From assembly GCF_001856665.1 (NCBI RefSeq), contig NZ_CP017781.1, positions 3,361,001-3,425,000 on the forward strand: a stretch of 64,000 nucleotides of DNA. Direction: 5' to 3'. The notes beneath the pieces are model-generated. The model searched no databases and was not told the DNA's origin. It worked only from the letters and a program-made list of their open reading frames with translations. Positions 35,829 through 44,517 of this stretch are shown here, piece by piece. How positions within the stretch are numbered: position 1 is the first letter of the stretch; every line of letters begins with the position of its first letter. The DNA is from Rhodobacter xanthinilyticus. Its GTDB lineage: Bacteria > Pseudomonadota > Alphaproteobacteria > Rhodobacterales > Rhodobacteraceae. A program made the translations under genes and the position numbers.

Positions 35829-37832
35829 TCAGAACCATCCCTCCCGCCGTCCAAGCCAGTCGGAGCGGCGCTTGCCTTGCGGGGCCTGTCCCGGCCGGTT
35901 GATCTGCCCGGCGGGATCGGTGTCGGTGGGGGCGGCCCCGAGCTGATCCTCGAGGTCACGCCATTTCTCCTCAGACCAGCGGTCCGCGCCCGCGATCCAG
36001 GCGGCGGCGCGGGCATAGACCCTGCAATCCAGCGCCTCGTTCCTCTCGCGCAGCTTCTGCCATTCGAGTTTGGCGAAGCCACGCTTCGTGCGGACCGTTA
36101 CCAGTTGCTCGGCCACGACCTGCTTCAGCCACTCGCTTTCGACCCATGTCGGCAAGTGGATTGTGCCTGGCGCAAAGGCCGCGCCCGCGGCGCGTTCTTC
36201 CTCGGTCGGCCGCGCCAGCCGCAGGAAGCGGTACGTCTCGGCCTTGAAGGTGGACACCGCCACGGTCCAGAGCCGGGCCCCGCGCCGCAGGCGTTTGCCG
36301 CCCTCGGTCGCGTCGACGAAGGTCGGCCCCGAGACCGGGCTCGAGCGGTTGAACCCCTCGACCCCCTTGACCGGCGACACCTGCGCGAACCCTTGCGCCC
36401 GCGACCAGGAATAGACCGCCGGGGCCTCGTAGCCGGTGTCGATCGCGAGCCGCGCGATGCGCAAATGCGCCCCGCGTTCGTGCGGCCAACCTCGATCCAA
36501 GAGCGAGGTCAGTTCCGACCAGGCGTCATGCCGATCCGGCCCGCCCTCGATGACGACGTGATCGACGAGCCAGCTTTCCAGTCCGCGCCCCCAGGCCCAG
36601 ACATCGATCTCGATCCGGTCCTTCTGGACGTCGGCCCCGGCCGTCAGAAACAGCCCGCCCGCAGGCACCGTGCCGGATGTCCAGCGCTCGCGCCGGTCGT
36701 AAAGCCGCTGCCAGTCGGGCGCTTCCCCGGTCTCGACCCATGTCTCGCCGAGGATCGTGTTGCGGAACGCCTTGATCGCTTCATCCGACCCTTTGGCCGC
36801 GTCCCATGATCGCACGATCCGCTCCCAGCTCAGCCAGCCGATCGGCGAATAGAGCGCCGAGAGGTGATATCCGACCGTGGTCGGATCGGCGGCCGTGGCG
36901 GTCGCCCGCCATTCGCCGCCCTCCAGCATCGCCGTCTTGTGGTGCTCCGCGATTGCCGCGTCGCAGCCCTCGCAGTGATATTCCGCCGTCTCCGGCTTGC
37001 CCTTCTGCCAGCGCAGCCGGTCGAACTTCAGCCACTGCATCGCACCGCAATGCGGGCACGGCACGAAGTACCGCCGCTGGTCGCTGGCCTCGAACTCACG
37101 CTCGATCCGGCTCAGCCCCCGGATCGTCGGGGTCGAGACCAGGAACACCTTGCGGCGATGGGCGAAGGTCAGCGACCTTGCCTCGGCCAGCGTAACCGGA
37201 TCGCCTTCCTCGTCGGCCGAGGCTGGATAGGCGTCGACCTCGTCGAGGAAGATGTACCGCGCCGGGGAGGACCGCAGCCCCACCGCCGAGTTCGCCCCGG
37301 TCATGATCAGGATGCCGCCCGCGAACTCCTTGGACAGCATCGTGTTGCCCGCGTCGCGGGATCGCGCAGGCTTCACCCGCTCCCGCAACTCGGGGCTCTC
37401 GTCGATCAGCGGGTCGATCCGCTGCCGCGAGTTGCGCTTGGCCAGTTCCACGGTCGGCTGGACGGCCAGCATCGGCCCCGGCGCCTGGTGGATCGCGAAG
37501 CCGATCCAGTTGTTGCCCGCCTCGGTCGCGCCGACCTGCGCGGCCTTCATGAACACGATCCGCTGCGTGGGATCACCGGGCGACAGCCGGTCCATGATCT
37601 CGCGCATGTAGGGCGTGCGCACCGTGCGATACCGCCCGGGTTCGGCCGAGGCGCGGCCAGAGAGCATCCGGTGCCGGTCCGCCCATTCCGAGACGGTCAG
37701 GTCCGGGTCGGGCCGCAGCCCGTTGCCCCAGGCGCGCAGGATCTCGCTCGCGCCGTCGAAGTCGGTCAGGCCATCATCGTCACCGGAAGTCGGGCCGGAC
37801 CTCGGCGAGTTCGTCGAGGTGGGCGCGTACAT
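35829..37832 (-). CDS. phage terminase large subunit, GpA family
   Basis: 667 residues. The ATPase domain has a Walker A-like KAAQVGAT at 96-103 and DEVD with Asp197/Glu198 (YIFLDEVDAY). A zinc-ribbon-like pair of CxxC motifs follows (CPHCGAMQW, CEGCDAAI). The nuclease domain contains GADVQKDRIEIDVWAWGRG and LAIDTGYEAPAVYSW. It drives DNA into the prohead and cuts at cos or pac sites. The ATG has GGAG four bases upstream and the gene overlaps the small subunit by about 50 bases. Confidence 0.95.
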   Translation of the reverse strand: MYAPTSTNSPRSGPTSGDDDGLTDFDGASEILRAWGNGLRPDPDLTVSEWADRHRMLSGRASAEPGRYRTVRTPYMREIMDRLSPGDPTQRIVFMKAAQVGATEAGNNWIGFAIHQAPGPMLAVQPTVELAKRNSRQRIDPLIDESPELRERVKPARSRDAGNTMLSKEFAGGILIMTGANSAVGLRSSPARYIFLDEVDAYPASADEEGDPVTLAEARSLTFAHRRKVFLVSTPTIRGLSRIEREFEASDQRRYFVPCPHCGAMQWLKFDRLRWQKGKPETAEYHCEGCDAAIAEHHKTAMLEGGEWRATATAADPTTVGYHLSALYSPIGWLSWERIVRSWDAAKGSDEAIKAFRNTILGETWVETGEAPDWQRLYDRRERWTSGTVPAGGLFLTAGADVQKDRIEIDVWAWGRGLESWLVDHVVIEGGPDRHDAWSELTSLLDRGWPHERGAHLRIARLAIDTGYEAPAVYSWSRAQGFAQVSPVKGVEGFNRSSPVSGPTFVDATEGGKRLRRGARLWTVAVSTFKAETYRFLRLARPTEEERAAGAAFAPGTIHLPTWVESEWLKQVVAEQLVTVRTKRGFAKLEWQKLRERNEALDCRVYARAAAWIAGADRWSEEKWRDLEDQLGAAPTDTDPAGQINRPGQAPQGKRRSDWLGRREGWF

Positions 37833-38379
37833 GTTTCTCCAGGACCTTCTGCATCGCGGCTGGCTCCACGGTGATCTGCTGGCCCGTCGCGTCGCGGCAC
37901 GACGCCGAAAGCTCGGCCGCCATCAGAGCCGCCGCACGCGCGGGCCAAGTCACCCACGTGTCCCGTTCCTCCCGCGCCAGCCGGAACACCAGCGCCAGCG
38001 CGCGGGCCCGCTCGATCAACTCCCCCTTCAGCTTCTGCAGCCGGATGCGCCGCTCCTGCGCCTTCAGTACCTCGTTGGCGGTCTTGGCCTGCAGGAAGGT
38101 CGTCCCGCCACCGACGGCCGGAACCGCCAACCCCTGCTCGCGGAGCGTGTCGCCGACGGCGGCCACCGCCGCCTCGGGGACAGGCTTCAGCTTCGGTTCG
38201 GGAGGCTTTCTCGTCTTCGACGGATCGGTTGTTTCCGCCCGGCGTGCGTCGCTGGCGGCCGCATTGATGCTGCCGTCCGGATAGAGAACCAGCCGCTCAG
38301 CCGTCTTCGCCTTCTGGATCGCGCCCCGCGACAGCCCGACATGGGCGGCGTACTGGCGCTCGCTCATGCCCTGCATCAT
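37780..38379 (-). CDS. terminase small subunit
   Basis: 199 residues. The N-terminal helix-turn-helix (MSERQYAAHVGLSRGAIQKA) is followed by a linker and a helical core (AKTANEVLKAQERRIRLQKL, LAREERDTWVTWPARAAALM), as in DNA-recognition subunits of GpA-type packaging motors. The gene order, directly upstream of and overlapping terL, supports it. A perfect inverted repeat lies just upstream at 38407-38427. Confidence 0.85.
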   Translation of the reverse strand: MMQGMSERQYAAHVGLSRGAIQKAKTAERLVLYPDGSINAAASDARRAETTDPSKTRKPPEPKLKPVPEAAVAAVGDTLREQGLAVPAVGGGTTFLQAKTANEVLKAQERRIRLQKLKGELIERARALALVFRLAREERDTWVTWPARAAALMAAELSASCRDATGQQITVEPAAMQKVLEKHVRAHLDELAEVRPDFR

Positions 38380-38406
38380 CGGCTCCGATTATCATTCAAG
38401 ATCATG

Positions 38407-38427
38407 TGCTTATCTCGTTGATAAGCA
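38407..38427. promoter_or_regulatory. perfect inverted repeat in divergent promoter region
   Basis: TGCTTATC-TCGTT-GATAAGCA has two eight-base arms and a five-base centre. It lies in the 108-base gap between terS (minus) and the 74-residue gene (plus). It is a likely operator controlling one or both directions. Confidence 0.5.
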
Positions 38428-38487
38428 TCGCGGACAGAGCGAACGTGTCTCCAACGAAACGATGCAACTCACCACGGAGCCACCAGA

Positions 38488-38712
38488 ATGACCCGCCGCG
38501 CCACTGACAATTCCAAGGCCCTCGACGCCTTCATAGCAGCGAAGTCCGAGATCAACGCGATGCTCGAACGGCTCGCCGCCTTGAGCGCCGACCATTTCGA
38601 GACCAGCCCCGACGAGATCAACTGGGGCCACGTCGGCACCCTGAACCACTACCGCGCCAAGCTGCGCGAGATCACCGACTGCGCCTTCAAGGAAGGCGAA
38701 CACGCCATCTGA
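38488..38712 (+). CDS. small protein of unknown function
   Basis: 74 residues (starting MTRRATDNSKALDAFIAAKS). It has a helical N-terminal half and DEINWGHVGTLNHYRAKLRE near the middle. It is on the plus strand, against the phage late genes, and precedes a DUF3489 gene by 95 bases; the two are probably co-transcribed. The function is unknown; a lysogen-expressed cargo gene is likely. Confidence 0.7.
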   Translation: MTRRATDNSKALDAFIAAKSEINAMLERLAALSADHFETSPDEINWGHVGTLNHYRAKLREITDCAFKEGEHAI

Positions 38713-38807
38713 CCACCCGCGACGCCAGAACCCCGCCGCGCGCCCTGCGCGGCTTTGGGTCGTAGAAGGGCTGCGAAGGTCGCGGCCACGATCAAGGAGA
38801 CGACCCC

Positions 38808-39326
38808 ATGCCCCAGATCCAACTGACCGACACCCAAGCCGTGATCCTTTCTGCCGCGTGCGCGCGCGACGATAGCGCGGTCTTTCCCGTTACCGCCAAG
38901 CTGAAGGGCGGCGCCGTCGGCAATGTCTGCAAGAGCCTCCTGAAGCTCGGGCTGATCGAGGAAATCCCGGCCACCGACCTGAACACCGTCTGGCGGCACG
39001 ACGAGGCGCGCGGCCCGATCACCCTTCGCGCGACGCCGCTGGCACAAAGCACCCTCGGGATCACCGAGCCCGAGGCTACCACGACACCCGCTGAAACCGT
39101 CACCGCGCCGAGCCAGCGCCGGAAGGGCACCAAGCAGGAAGCGCTGATTGAAATGTTGCGGGCACCGGACGGCGCCACAATCGAGGAAATCATGGTAGCG
39201 ACGGACTGGCAGTCGCACACGGTGCGCGGCGCGATGGCCGGTGCTCTGAAGAAAAAGCTCGGGCTCGAGGTGACCTCGGAGAAGGTCGAGGGTCGCGGGC
39301 GGGTATACAGGCTTCCCGCCGCCTGA
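38808..39326 (+). CDS. DUF3489 protein
   Basis: 172 residues with AAGGAG before the ATG. The N-terminal part (QLTDTQAVILSAACARDDSA, KGGAVGNVCKSLLKLGLIEE) looks like a winged helix. After a Thr/Ala/Pro linker, the DUF3489 domain has KGTKQEALIEMLRAPDGATI, DWQSHTVRGAMAGALKKKLG and GRGRVYRL, a DNA-binding-like fold. Such genes are common in alphaproteobacterial mobile elements; the role is unknown. It converges on the HNH nuclease gene. Confidence 0.85.
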   Translation: MPQIQLTDTQAVILSAACARDDSAVFPVTAKLKGGAVGNVCKSLLKLGLIEEIPATDLNTVWRHDEARGPITLRATPLAQSTLGITEPEATTTPAETVTAPSQRRKGTKQEALIEMLRAPDGATIEEIMVATDWQSHTVRGAMAGALKKKLGLEVTSEKVEGRGRVYRLPAA

Positions 39327-39377
39327 CCCAACGCCGCAAATGCTACGCCGCCACCCCGACCGGGCGGCGGCCTGTAT

Positions 39378-39752
39378 CTACGATGGCTTCGTCAGTGTAG
39401 CTGTGAGACCGACCAATGACACCTGCGCCAGCAGCCACTTTCCGGCTGCCATGCGCTTCTGGACATACACGCGATGCTCTTCAGGCGAGGGTGGGCTCTT
39501 CCGCTTATGTCGCTGGCTGTTGCAGTACAAACAGGCCGCAACGATGTTCTCATCAGTGTCGCGACCACCGTCGGAGCGGGCGTGTAGATGCTCGGCGGTG
39601 CAGCGTAGCGCCTTTGATGTCCGCCTCGTTTTGTGGTTTCGTTGAGAAGATGCGGCTTCAACAGCATCGTCCCACATTGGCAGGCCGCAATAGTAGCAGC
39701 GGCCACCTTGGGCCATCATCTTCCTTTGACGGATACGTTTAACAGATCCCAT
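39378..39752 (-). CDS. HNH endonuclease
   Basis: 124 residues from the ATG at 39752. Zinc ligands and catalytic core are visible: GGRCYYCGLPMW, LRCTAEHLHARSDGG (the His-containing beta strand), DENIVAACLYCNSQRHKRK. HNH proteins encoded beside terminase genes cooperate in cos cleavage in several phages, so a packaging role is plausible. A homing-type nuclease is the alternative. It converges with DUF3489. Confidence 0.85.
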   Translation of the reverse strand: MGSVKRIRQRKMMAQGGRCYYCGLPMWDDAVEAASSQRNHKTRRTSKALRCTAEHLHARSDGGRDTDENIVAACLYCNSQRHKRKSPPSPEEHRVYVQKRMAAGKWLLAQVSLVGLTATLTKPS

Positions 39753-39982
39753 GACACGGGTCCTTTCATTCGACTTCGTGAGAAGCGAATGCGCGACGCC
39801 CGTAACGGACGCTCCCCGGCTGGAAGCTCCTGCTCGCGCGAGGCCCGGTGATCCGTGGCTCCGCATGCCGGACCGCGAAACCTGCAGGACAAGACCTCAG
39901 GTCAGAGTAGCCGCTGGCTCACTCAATTCGGCCAAAGCCAAATTCGCAGCAGTGTCAGGATAAATGATCGTCCCGCATCACG

Positions 39983-40192
39983 TCAACGGAAGCTTTCGAA
40001 CAGCCGCCGCAGGACGTAGGACCGCGCGATGCTTACCACCGTGAACACAGCACCGATCTTCAGGTTCTGCGCCAGCGTCGTGTGCAGCCCGAAGACCGGG
40101 AAGATCAGGATCTGCGTGACGACGGCGACGCCGTAGCCGACGATCACGTTGGCGACGGACTCGACCAGCGACATGAGGCGCGATTGCGTCAT
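39983..40192 (-). CDS. small phage membrane protein (DUF7220-like)
   Basis: 69 residues with two membrane helices (VANVIVGYGVAVVTQILIF and NLKIGAVFTVVSIARSYVL) and a basic end (LRRLFESFR). The ATG overlaps the upstream stop by four bases. It is common in Rhodobacteraceae phages near terminase. The function is unknown. Confidence 0.75.
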   Translation of the reverse strand: MTQSRLMSLVESVANVIVGYGVAVVTQILIFPVFGLHTTLAQNLKIGAVFTVVSIARSYVLRRLFESFR

Positions 40193-40572
40193 CCCGCCAC
40201 CTCATCCATCGGCCAGCAATTCAGCCGCCAGAGTTCGCAGCGCATGCGCCGCAACCAGGGGGACCACGCCGTTGCCACAGAGGCGAAGCCGGTCCACCCG
40301 GTGGGCCAGCCCATCAGCGCCTCGACGAACAGCGGGTTCAAGGTCCGGCGCGGCTCGGAGGTATCGCGCCCAGCCATCGGCGTCACCAGGACCTGGCGGC
40401 CAAGCAAGCCGTTCACCGGCGTGTTCGCCAGTGTCGTCGCCCCGTCCTTGTGATCGCGCGCCGTCGGCGTCATCCACATCCCGGCCGCATGGGTCAGATC
40501 GGCACTCCTGCGGTTGCCCGCGCTCGGCTTGCAGCCGTCGTTCGCCATTGGCGTCGGCCAGAGCGCGGTCAT
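40189..40572 (-). CDS. phage protein with cytosine-methylase-like tail motif
   Basis: 127 residues. MWMTPTARDHKDGA and LNPLFVEALMGWPTGWT are recognisable: the second resembles the C-terminal target-recognition end of phage C5-cytosine methyltransferases, and small proteins with both motifs recur in prophages. No catalytic PC motif is present, so it is not a methylase on its own. It is translationally coupled to the membrane protein gene downstream. Confidence 0.65.
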   Translation of the reverse strand: MTALWPTPMANDGCKPSAGNRRSADLTHAAGMWMTPTARDHKDGATTLANTPVNGLLGRQVLVTPMAGRDTSEPRRTLNPLFVEALMGWPTGWTGFASVATAWSPWLRRMRCELWRLNCWPMDEVAG

Positions 40573-40635
40573 AGAACACTGGTTGCCGTGTATCGCGAAT
40601 GCGGCGATACTCGGCGTGGACCAGTCTACTTATCG

Positions 40636-41037
40636 ATGGGGCAGATTTTGTTCGGATTTTTCAATAGACAGCGCGAGCAACGTAGGATCAGCAATGACCT
40701 TCAGGAAACCATGGTCATTGCCTACGACGCTCTACGCGAGGCAGTAGATATTGAAGATCCAGTCCAGAAACACCACGAGATGCATATGAAGCTTACGCAG
40801 CTCAGCTTGGCGCTTCACGATGTTTACCCAACTTTCCCTCAAGAAAAAGAAAGTCTCTTTGTCGATTTCGTGGCGGCGAGCCTTGAGCGAAAACCATACT
40901 GCGAAGCGCTTCAGAATGTCATTGAAGAGCATATTCGGGCGTGCCCAAATATGCCCGGCGCAAAATTTGACTTCATGACATTCTTGCTTGCACCGAAGTT
41001 TATGGCAGATTTTACGCGGAAACGCCGGGGAGATTAA
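40636..41037 (+). CDS. unknown protein, low-GC cargo gene
   Basis: 133 residues from the ATG at 40636 (starting MGQILFGFFNRQREQRRISN). It has a hydrophobic N-terminal stretch, then helices (MKLTQLSLALHDVYPTFPQE) and a basic end (FTRKRRGD). It is on the plus strand between minus-strand phage genes and visibly richer in A/T than they are, so probably acquired independently. No family recognised. Confidence 0.6.
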   Translation: MGQILFGFFNRQREQRRISNDLQETMVIAYDALREAVDIEDPVQKHHEMHMKLTQLSLALHDVYPTFPQEKESLFVDFVAASLERKPYCEALQNVIEEHIRACPNMPGAKFDFMTFLLAPKFMADFTRKRRGD

Positions 41038-41044
41038 ACGCCTC

Positions 41045-41239
41045 CTACTCTTCTTGATTTTTCACCCATTCTTCTGCTTCTGCACGAGTCTCGAAATAAA
41101 TATCGGCATTTCTATGCCGCTTCTCGACGCCATCAACCTCGAATAGCTCGTGAACCTCAAAGAACACGGCATCCCGCCTTTCCGCAGCTTTGACATTCGC
41201 GACACGCACCACTTCGAATCGAATCTTCCCGTCCGACAT
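41045..41239 (-). CDS. small unknown protein
   Basis: 64 residues (starting MSDGKIRFEVVRVANVKAAE), beta-rich with a C-terminal helix (YFETRAEAEEWVKNQEE), resembling short KTSC/DUF-type proteins. It converges with the low-GC gene on the other strand, with the stops seven bases apart, and shares its lower GC. The function is unknown. Confidence 0.5.
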   Translation of the reverse strand: MSDGKIRFEVVRVANVKAAERRDAVFFEVHELFEVDGVEKRHRNADIYFETRAEAEEWVKNQEE

Positions 41240-41419
41240 TGTCCAACCTCGTGAAACCGGCCCTATCTAACGCGATTGTTTCAGACTGGCTCCGCGTCTG
41301 CAACGCTGTCACGCTCCTGCAGGAGCCCGCTTGCGCCGGAGCAGAGGGAGAGGCCGAAGAGACATGCGTCTCCGGCCCCGGAAGCGTTTCCGGAGGAAGG
41401 TAAAGCCAGGTCATGCATG

Positions 41420-42808
41420 TCACGCGGCGGTCTTGCGCTTTCGCGCGGGTTCGGGGGCGGTGTCCGTGTCCGGCGTATCGGCCGGGGCGCCGGTGGAGGC
41501 GTCGGCGTCGTCGCCCAGCCGCTCGGTTCTCACCTCAGCGAAGGTCCGACCGTCGCCATCGAGGATCGCCTCGCGACCCGTGTCGGCCTGCCAGCGTTCG
41601 ACGGCGACGTCGATGTAGGCCGGGCTGATCTCCATCGCGAAGACTCGGCGGCCGTTGGCCTCGCCCGCCACGATCTGCGAGCCGGAGCCGCAGAACGGCT
41701 CGTAGCAGAGCCCGCCCCGCGCAACATGCTGGCGCATTGGGATCCCGAAGGCGTCGAGCGGTTTCGGCGTCGGGTGGTCAGGCCGCTCGTCCTTGGCGAA
41801 GGACGGCATCTCCCAAGTTGAGGGGAGCGTCTGTTCGGCGACCTTCGGCGGGCGGTTCGGGCGGCGCCAGCCCATGAAACAGGGCTCATGCTTCCAGAGG
41901 TAATGCGACCGGGTCAGGACACCGCGATCCTTCACCCAGATGATCTGCTGATGCACAAAGGCACCGGCCTTTTCCCAGCAGGCCTCGAGCATCGCCTGGC
42001 GGCGCGAGGCGTGCCAGCAGTACCAGGCCGCATCCTCGGTGATCGCCTCGGCCACGGCCGCCGCGATGAAGCCGTCATAGAGCTCGGCGCCCTGCGAACT
42101 GTCATCCCACGTGGTGCCGTAGGACGCGGACCAATCCTTGTTGCGTGTGGGATGGTTCGAGCCGTCGTAGTCGACGAGGTATGGCGGGTCGGTCGCGAAC
42201 AGGATTGCCCGCTCGCCATTCATCAGGCGGCGCACATCGGCCGCGCTGGTGCTATCACCGCAGAGGAGGCGATGGTCGCCGAGGATCCAGAGATCACCGG
42301 TGCGCGACGCCGGGTTGCGCGGCGGCTCGGGGATGGTCACCGGCGGCACGGAGCCCCCGGCGCCACCTTCTTCCCCGTCCCCCTCCGGCACATAGGCCAG
42401 CAGCTTGTCGAGTTCGCCGTCGGAGAAGCCGACCAGCGAGAGGTCGAAATCCTCGGCCAGCAGATCGTTCAGTTCCGCCGACAGCAGCGCCTCGTCCCAA
42501 GTGCCTAGTTCGGTCAGCTTGTTGTCCGCAATCCGGTAAGCCCGCCGCTGTGCCTCGGTCAGGTGCCCCAGCACGATCACCGGCGCTTCGGTGAGTCCGA
42601 GCTGCGTCGCCGCCAGCACCCGGCCATGGCCCGCGATCAACTCGCCGCCCTCGGCCACGAGGCAGGGCACGGTCCATCCGAACTCCGCCATACTGGCGGC
42701 GATCTTCGCGACCTGGTCCGGCCCGTGCGCCTTCGCATTGCGGGCATAGGGCTGCAGCCGTGACAGCGGCCACATCTCGATCCGATCTGGGGCAAAGCTC
42801 AGCGTCAT
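41420..42808 (-). CDS. ParB-nuclease-fold DNA methyltransferase
   Basis: 462 residues from the ATG at 42808. Residues about 10-110 are a ParB/sulfiredoxin-like domain (LQPYARNAKAHGPDQVAKIA, ELIAGHGRVLAA). The methylase has the catalytic DPPY at 207-210 (FATDPPYLVDYDG) before the SAM motif (YEPFCGSGSQIVAGE), the order of beta-class N6-adenine or N4-cytosine enzymes. It may protect phage DNA from host restriction or alter host gene expression. The C-terminal tail is acidic and low complexity. Confidence 0.93.
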   Translation of the reverse strand: MTLSFAPDRIEMWPLSRLQPYARNAKAHGPDQVAKIAASMAEFGWTVPCLVAEGGELIAGHGRVLAATQLGLTEAPVIVLGHLTEAQRRAYRIADNKLTELGTWDEALLSAELNDLLAEDFDLSLVGFSDGELDKLLAYVPEGDGEEGGAGGSVPPVTIPEPPRNPASRTGDLWILGDHRLLCGDSTSAADVRRLMNGERAILFATDPPYLVDYDGSNHPTRNKDWSASYGTTWDDSSQGAELYDGFIAAAVAEAITEDAAWYCWHASRRQAMLEACWEKAGAFVHQQIIWVKDRGVLTRSHYLWKHEPCFMGWRRPNRPPKVAEQTLPSTWEMPSFAKDERPDHPTPKPLDAFGIPMRQHVARGGLCYEPFCGSGSQIVAGEANGRRVFAMEISPAYIDVAVERWQADTGREAILDGDGRTFAEVRTERLGDDADASTGAPADTPDTDTAPEPARKRKTAA

Positions 42809-43220
42809 CGTCGGGTCAGTCCTCGGATCAGGGCGGATACCCTTGGCTTCCGGACTCCGGGGTCCGGACTGGACTCCACGCGGGGTCCAGCGGCCACCTG
42901 GGGTGTCCAGCTTCAAGGGTTTGATTTTGCGGTGTTTCAGGCGGGTTCAGGTGGCTCCGGCTTCCGGGTGGCTTCCCAAAAATCCGGCCCTGTCGCTAGC
43001 GATGTGCCGCGCTTCGCCCGCCAGCATACGAATATGGCCAGGAAGGAACCGCCAACTCGCCGGGGCTGGACCCCGACCGGACTCTCGCTGGATACCGGAA
43101 GCCAGTGGCCCCCTGCCCCGCGCGCTCCTCTCCCGAGCATATCAACTTTCTATCCCGGGAGAGGGCTTTCTGTCCCTTCGAAAACTGTCCGGCGGACAAT
43201 TTTCCATCTGGCGCGAAGGT
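42809..43220. other. 412-base non-coding region with palindromes
   Basis: No credible gene. It holds two adjacent quasi-palindromes (GGACTCCGGGGTCC at 42852-42865 and GGACTCCACGCGGGGTCC at 42871-42888), nine-base inverted arms CCTCTCCCG/CGGGAGAGG at 43127-43135 and 43156-43164, and the terminator-like hairpin at 43181-43203. It separates the replication gene block from the methyltransferase and packaging block and may carry a late promoter. Confidence 0.5.
43181..43203 (-). terminator. Rho-independent terminator after the DUF6362 gene
   Basis: AAAACTGTCCGGCGGACAATTTT is a near-perfect palindrome (one mismatch). Read on the minus strand it gives a GC stem followed by TTTT, 17 bases after the stop of the upstream minus-strand gene. 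It probably ends the early operon; it could also act in the other direction. Confidence 0.65.
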
Positions 43221-43649
43221 TTACGCGCCACTGGCCAGCGCGATCACCCGCTGCTTCGAAAGGTTGCGGTTGAACCGCCGCTTGTTGAGAGTGAGGGCGA
43301 TCACCGCGAGACCGAATTGCCAGTGCTGATGCGCGGCCGACCGGTGCAGCCCCGCGGACCAGCAGATCTCCTTCCACCGCTCGCCATGGGCTTTCATCCA
43401 GACGATGCGACCGTCCACGGGCTCGAGGCAGGCGGTCCAGGTCAGCGTTTCCTCCATGCGGCTGATCGCTTGCGGCGAGGGCAGCACGCGCATCGGCTTG
43501 GGCTCCTGTCCCACCTTGGCGCCAAAGCTGTGCAGGACCGCAGGCCAAGTGCTGAAGTAGCCCTGCCTGCGGGCCTCGGGCAGACGTTTCAGGACGAAAG
43601 CGGCTTCGGCCAGCCGTTCCTCGACCAGCGCGGGGGTCCAGACGGTCAT
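43221..43649 (-). CDS. DUF6362-like phage protein
   Basis: 142 residues (starting MTVWTPALVEERLAEAAFVL), with RLPEARRQGYFSTWPAVLHS, a mid-region with MEETLTWTACLEPVDGRIVW and a C-terminal helix-turn-helix-like segment (ALTLNKRRFNRNLSKQRVIA). Such proteins end early operons in alphaproteobacterial phages and may act as late regulators or sigma-like factors; this is inference. It overlaps the upstream small gene by four bases. Confidence 0.75.
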   Translation of the reverse strand: MTVWTPALVEERLAEAAFVLKRLPEARRQGYFSTWPAVLHSFGAKVGQEPKPMRVLPSPQAISRMEETLTWTACLEPVDGRIVWMKAHGERWKEICWSAGLHRSAAHQHWQFGLAVIALTLNKRRFNRNLSKQRVIALASGA

Positions 43650-43852
43650 CGCTGCACCTCCCGCCCGCCGGTGGCCGGGCCATAAAGCTTCTCGCCCAAC
43701 TGGCGCACCAGTTCCCGCTCGGGCCAGGTCAGGCGGTGATCGTCGAGGGCGACGGCCAGAACGCGCTGTTCGCGCCAGCCATCACGCTTGACCTCATCGG
43801 GGTTCCGACGACGGCCGCCATAGCCTTTCGGCGCAAAACGCATCCCGGTCAT
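43646..43852 (-). CDS. small basic phage protein
   Basis: 68 residues (starting MTGMRFAPKGYGGRRRNPDE), then DGWREQRVLAVALDDHRLTW and a helix (ERELVRQLGEKLYG). Four-base overlaps with both neighbours show it belongs to the early operon. It is not recognised. Confidence 0.65.
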   Translation of the reverse strand: MTGMRFAPKGYGGRRRNPDEVKRDGWREQRVLAVALDDHRLTWPERELVRQLGEKLYGPATGGREVQR

Positions 43853-44385
43853 TGCAGGCCCCCCTTGGTCTCGAGCGCCCAGAACAGGATCGCGATGGCA
43901 TCAGCCTCGTTGTCATCGGCGGGGCTGAACCCCCTCGCCCGGGCTGCAGCAATCATCGCCGCCTTGTCGGCGTTGCCCTTGCCAGTGGCGTGACGCTTGA
44001 TGGTGCCGACTGGCACCCCTTCGCAAGGCACGCCGCGCAGTTCGGCCCATGCGGTCAGCGTGGCCATCAGCCCGCCATAGACATGAGCGGCGTCAGTTGC
44101 TGCGTGGCGACGAACCTCTTCGAACCAGATGGATGCGATGGGCCCGGACAGACGGTCCAACTCACCCAGCCAGTTGGTGAACCGCAGATAGCGCATACCG
44201 CCGCCGTCGTAGCGGCCGGGACGGAAGGAGACGGTGCCGCTGGTGATCAGCCCATCAAGGCCCTGCAGCGCCCATCCAGTCGTGGTGCCAAGGTCGAGGG
44301 CCAGCAGGGTGCGGCCTGACCGGACGGCGGTGGGCAGATCAGGGATGGCCACATGGGGTTGGGTGGCGAAGGTCAGGTCAGCCAT
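43849..44385 (-). CDS. RuvC-like Holliday junction resolvase
   Basis: 178 residues from the ATG at 44385 with an AGAGGAG ribosome site; a longer in-frame reading upstream runs through the repeat region and is rejected. The RNase-H-fold nuclease is shown by LLALDLGTTTGWALQG (Asp31), IASIWFEEVRRHAATDAAHV and the closing acidic pair in DDNEADAIAILFW. It would resolve recombination or replication junctions before packaging. It is separated from the primase-helicase by the repeat array. Confidence 0.88.
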   Translation of the reverse strand: MADLTFATQPHVAIPDLPTAVRSGRTLLALDLGTTTGWALQGLDGLITSGTVSFRPGRYDGGGMRYLRFTNWLGELDRLSGPIASIWFEEVRRHAATDAAHVYGGLMATLTAWAELRGVPCEGVPVGTIKRHATGKGNADKAAMIAAARARGFSPADDNEADAIAILFWALETKGGLQ

Positions 44386-44517
44386 GGGTGGTCTCCTCTT
44401 CTGGTTGGCTGCTCGGTGAAAGGCGACATCGGGTGAATGTTGCGGAAAGTCGGGGCTGCGTTTGTCAGGTCGGGTGGTCAGACCTGCGACGGGCCGCACG
44501 CGCGGAACCCCTGGGGG

